Assembly: GCA_027346765.1 (NCBI GenBank)
Contig: DAIERN010000061.1
Span: forward strand, 1-7,668
From: Chloroflexota bacterium
Lineage (GTDB): Bacteria > Chloroflexota > Limnocylindria > Limnocylindrales > CSP1-4
Direction: 5' to 3'
Length of the DNA stretch: 7,668 bases
Part shown: one piece after another, positions 5,827 through 7,668 of the stretch
How positions within the stretch are numbered: position 1 is the stretch's first letter
Layout of the letters: each line of letters begins with the position of its first letter
Translations under genes and position numbers: made by a program
Notes under the pieces: generated by a model
What the model saw: the letters and a program-made list of their open reading frames with translations, nothing else
Database searches by the model: none
Told to the model about the DNA's origin: nothing

Positions 5827-7490
5827 ATGTCCGCGAATTACGCCAACGCCGCCACCTACAGCGACGGACGCCCTGGGCGCCGCGCCATCCCAGCGTTGCT
5901 GGCTGCGCTTCTCATCGCGCTGAGTGTCAGCGCCGCGCTGCGCATGCCCGGCGCCCCCTCGATCGCGGTCATCATTCGCAGCACCGCTGACGCGGTGGCC
6001 GGCGCCGAGCGCCTGATCCAGTCACTCGGCGGTCGCGTGGACCTGCAGCTGGGCATCATCAACGGCTTCCGCGCCACCGTGCCGTCTGCCGCCCTCGAGC
6101 GCCTCAGCCACTCAGACAACGTTATCTCGATCACGCCTGACGAGCCGGTTCACCTCAATGCCGTGGATCCAGCGCTCGGCTATGACCCGGCCGACGACGG
6201 TGCGCCGTACCTCGTGGCCAAAGCCGTCGGCGCGAACGTCGCCTGAACGCCGGCATCACGGGTTCTGGCGTGGACGTCGCGGTCATCGACACGGGCATCG
6301 CGCCGCTGCCTGAGCTGGCCGGGCGGGTCGTCTACGGGCCCGACCTGTCACCCGAATCCCAGGTCGACGCCCTGCGCTACAACGACACTTACGGCCACGG
6401 CACGCACATGGCCGGACTGATTGCCGGGCGCGACCCGTCGCTGGCCCCTGGCGCCATCCCGACGTCGAACAACTACACCGGCGTCGCGCCCGGCGCGCGC
6501 CTCGTCAGCGTCAAGGTCTCGACCTACAACGGCGCGACGGATGTGTCCCAGGTTCTGGCGGCGATCGACTGGGTCGTCCAGCACCGCCAGAGCGACGGCC
6601 TCAACATCCGCGTGCTCAACCTGTCGTTTGGCACGGACGGTGTCCAGGACTACCGCCTCGATCCGCTTGCCTTCGCCGCGGAAGTAGCCTGGCGCAGCGG
6701 CATCGTGGTGGTTGCTGCTGCCGGCAATGATGGCTTTGGCAACGCCAAGTTGAACGATCCGGCCTACGACCCGTTCGTCATTGCAGTTGGCGCCGACAAC
6801 ATGAGGGGCAATGCCGGCTCCGGTAACGACCTGGTGCCCGATTTCTCTGCTCGCGGCGACGGCCGCGGGGTCGACTTTGTCGCGCCTGGCAAGTCGGTCA
6901 TCAGCCTGCGCGTTCCCGGTTCGTACATCGACACCAATTTCTCGGCCGGCCGGGTGGGCGATCGCTTCTTCCGTGGCAGCGGCACTTCGCAGGCCGCGGC
7001 TGTGACCAGCGGCGTCGTGGCCCTGCTGCTCCAGCAGCGGCCGGGGCTGACACCCGACCAGGTCAAGTTCATCCTGCGCGGTTCCGCCGCACCGCTGCCG
7101 TCTGAGACGAGCATCGCCAAGGGCCAGGGCTTGGTCAGCATCGACCGCGCGCTGGCCATGAGCACTCCGACCTCGGGCTATGCGCAGACCTTCGAGCCGT
7201 CGACCGGCTTGGGCACGATCGAAGGCGCGCGCGGCCATCAAAAGCTCGTCGACAGTGGTGTCGAGCTGGCCGGCGAGCAGGACATCTTCGGCAAGACCTT
7301 CGATACGACCAAGTGGGCCCCACTGAGCGCCTCGGGCAGCTCGTGGACCGGCGGCGACTGGAACGGTTCGTCCTGGACGGGCTCGAGCTGGACGGGATCG
7401 TCCTGGACGGGTTCCAGTTGGACAGGCTCTTCATGGACTGGTTCGAGCTGGACGGCTCATTTCTGGTCAGGCGTCGGCTGGGGCCCATGA
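5827..7490 (+). CDS. secreted S8 (subtilisin-like) serine peptidase with Trp-pentad tail; frame broken by a 1-base deletion
   Basis: Predicted secreted endopeptidase. As sequenced, the frame stops at TGA 6244-6246 and resumes one frame over from AAC 6246. Adding one G (TGA to TGG A) joins them as ...GANVA-W-NAGITGSGVDVAVIDTG, exactly as expected for a subtilase, giving 554 residues. In that restored numbering: basic n-region GRRAI and hydrophobic core ALLAALLIALSVSA (signal peptide or anchor, about 18-38); an I9-like propeptide (about 46-108, ending ISITPDEPV); catalytic Asp155 (VIDTG), His191 (GHGTH), oxyanion Asn301 (AAAGNDG) and Ser388 (GSGTSQAAA); a linker with GTIEGARG and GEQDIFGKTFD (about 460-500); and ten Trp pentads (505-554). 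Start ATG 5827 has no clear Shine-Dalgarno sequence. A gene caller would report two pieces, 5827-6246 and about 6270-7490. Because both halves are well preserved, sequence error or a very recent mutation is more likely than an old pseudogene. Confidence 0.9.
7338..7487 (+). repeat. ten tandem 15-bp units encoding Trp-centred pentapeptides
   Basis: In-frame 15-base units from 7338 up to the stop codon encode, in order: SSWTG, GDWNG, five SSWTG, SSWTA, HFWSG, VGWGP. Every unit has Trp at its third position. Within the core SSWTG copies the Ser, Thr and Gly codons differ (TCG TCC, TCG AGC, TCC AGT, TCT TCA), so the peptide is kept while the DNA has drifted. Comparable Trp-rich pentads end S8 peptidases of some soil actinobacteria and relatives, as far as I recall; their role is not known to me. 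Confidence 0.9.
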
Positions 7491-7546
7491 CCACCAATTG
7501 GCCGCACGGAGCACACCACTGACCGTGGCCACAGACGGCAATATCG

Positions 7547-7571
7547 AGGAGCGGCATTCGATGCCGCTCCT
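7547..7571 (+). promoter_or_regulatory. strong hairpin covering the start of the next gene (or terminator of the subtilase gene)
   Basis: AGGAGCGGCAT (7547-7557) pairs perfectly with ATGCCGCTCCT (7561-7571) around a TCG loop; a further G7546-T7572 wobble is possible. The left arm contains the AGGAG that would serve as Shine-Dalgarno, and the right arm begins with the candidate ATG. It lies 56 nt after the subtilase stop. No T-run follows (TCGCCG), which argues against a simple intrinsic terminator. Confidence 0.55.
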
Positions 7572-7668
7572 TCGCCGTATCCGGCGCATGGCCCACGTAA
7601 GCGCGGTTGCGCGCCTGGTCGGCCTCCTGTGGCTGACCGCGTTCGCCGCCTGGGCGATCGTCCTCGTG
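7561..7668 (+). CDS. N-terminus of an unidentified membrane protein, 3' truncated by window edge
   Basis: An open frame of 36 codons runs to the window end. It has a basic start (MPLLRRIRRMAHVS) followed by a hydrophobic segment, VARLVGLLWLTAFAAWAIVLV (about residues 16-36), that looks like a first transmembrane helix with a positive-inside flank. Start ATG 7561 is chosen because AGGAG (7547-7551) sits 9 nt upstream. An in-frame GTG at 7525 would add 12 polar residues but has weaker support (GGAG 13 nt upstream). Too little is visible to name a family. The 70-nt gap and same strand as the subtilase allow co-transcription unless the hairpin at 7547-7571 terminates. Confidence 0.55.
   Translation, partial: MPLLRRIRRMAHVSAVARLVGLLWLTAFAAWAIVLV

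Noticed and set aside
5827..6246. A separate small secreted protein of 139 residues
   Set aside because: It ends exactly where one missing base would join it to the catalytic domain, and its sequence is a subtilase signal peptide plus I9-like propeptide.
6348..7241. 297-codon minus-strand open frame under the subtilase
   Set aside because: Arg/Ala/Asp-rich composition without motifs. The plus strand holds the catalytic His, Asn and Ser motifs, so this is a GC-driven shadow frame.
7338..7487. CRISPR-like or minisatellite repeat
   Set aside because: The period is 15 bases with no spacers, the units stay in frame up to the stop codon, and they vary at synonymous positions. This is a protein repeat.

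Overview
The window is GC-rich bacterial chromosome, densely coding, with strong C/G preference at third codon positions. Six genes are recognisable, plus the first 36 codons of a seventh. The gene mix suggests a free-living, high-GC soil or sediment bacterium: a potassium-independent membrane pyrophosphatase, UppP, a stand-alone ArgR, and a secreted subtilase ending in Trp pentapeptides. Chloroflexota (Limnocylindria-like) or a deep Actinomycetota lineage fits best. That placement is inferred from family resemblance and is not firm.

Left part (1-939, plus strand): the 3' end of an M16-type zinc peptidase/processing-peptidase gene runs 10 nt ahead of ndk (nucleoside diphosphate kinase). The first ~45 codons of the M16 frame do not look like M16. 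They resemble an IS1182-type transposase, so this edge is either chimeric or misassembled. A dyad-rich, non-coding 251-bp convergent spacer (940-1190) follows.

Middle part: lepB (signal peptidase I, minus strand, 1191-1952) is divergent from hppA (proton-pumping pyrophosphatase, 2024-4243). hppA is followed on the same strand by uppP (undecaprenyl-diphosphate phosphatase, 4280-5107) and argR (arginine repressor family, 5157-5633). The short gaps (36 and 49 nt) allow one transcript. HppA recovers energy from the pyrophosphate released by biosynthesis, and UppP recycles the lipid carrier for cell-wall synthesis. LepB and the following secreted peptidase belong to the export side of cell-envelope biology.

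Right part: after a 193-bp spacer with a hairpin, a short tandem repeat and an operator-like palindrome, there is a secreted S8 subtilase (5827-7490). Its reading frame is broken by one missing base at about 6244-6245; restoring it gives a complete 554-residue enzyme with all catalytic residues. Its last 50 residues are ten consecutive pentads, each with a central Trp. The next gene starts at 7561 (or 7525) and runs off the edge. Its probable start codon and Shine-Dalgarno sequence sit inside a perfect 11-bp hairpin.

I see no tRNA, rRNA, CRISPR array or complete insertion sequence. No clearly new multi-gene system is visible. The most unusual items are the subtilase with its Trp-pentad tail and frameshift, the hairpin over the next gene's start, the transposase/M16 junction, and the dyad-rich convergent spacer.
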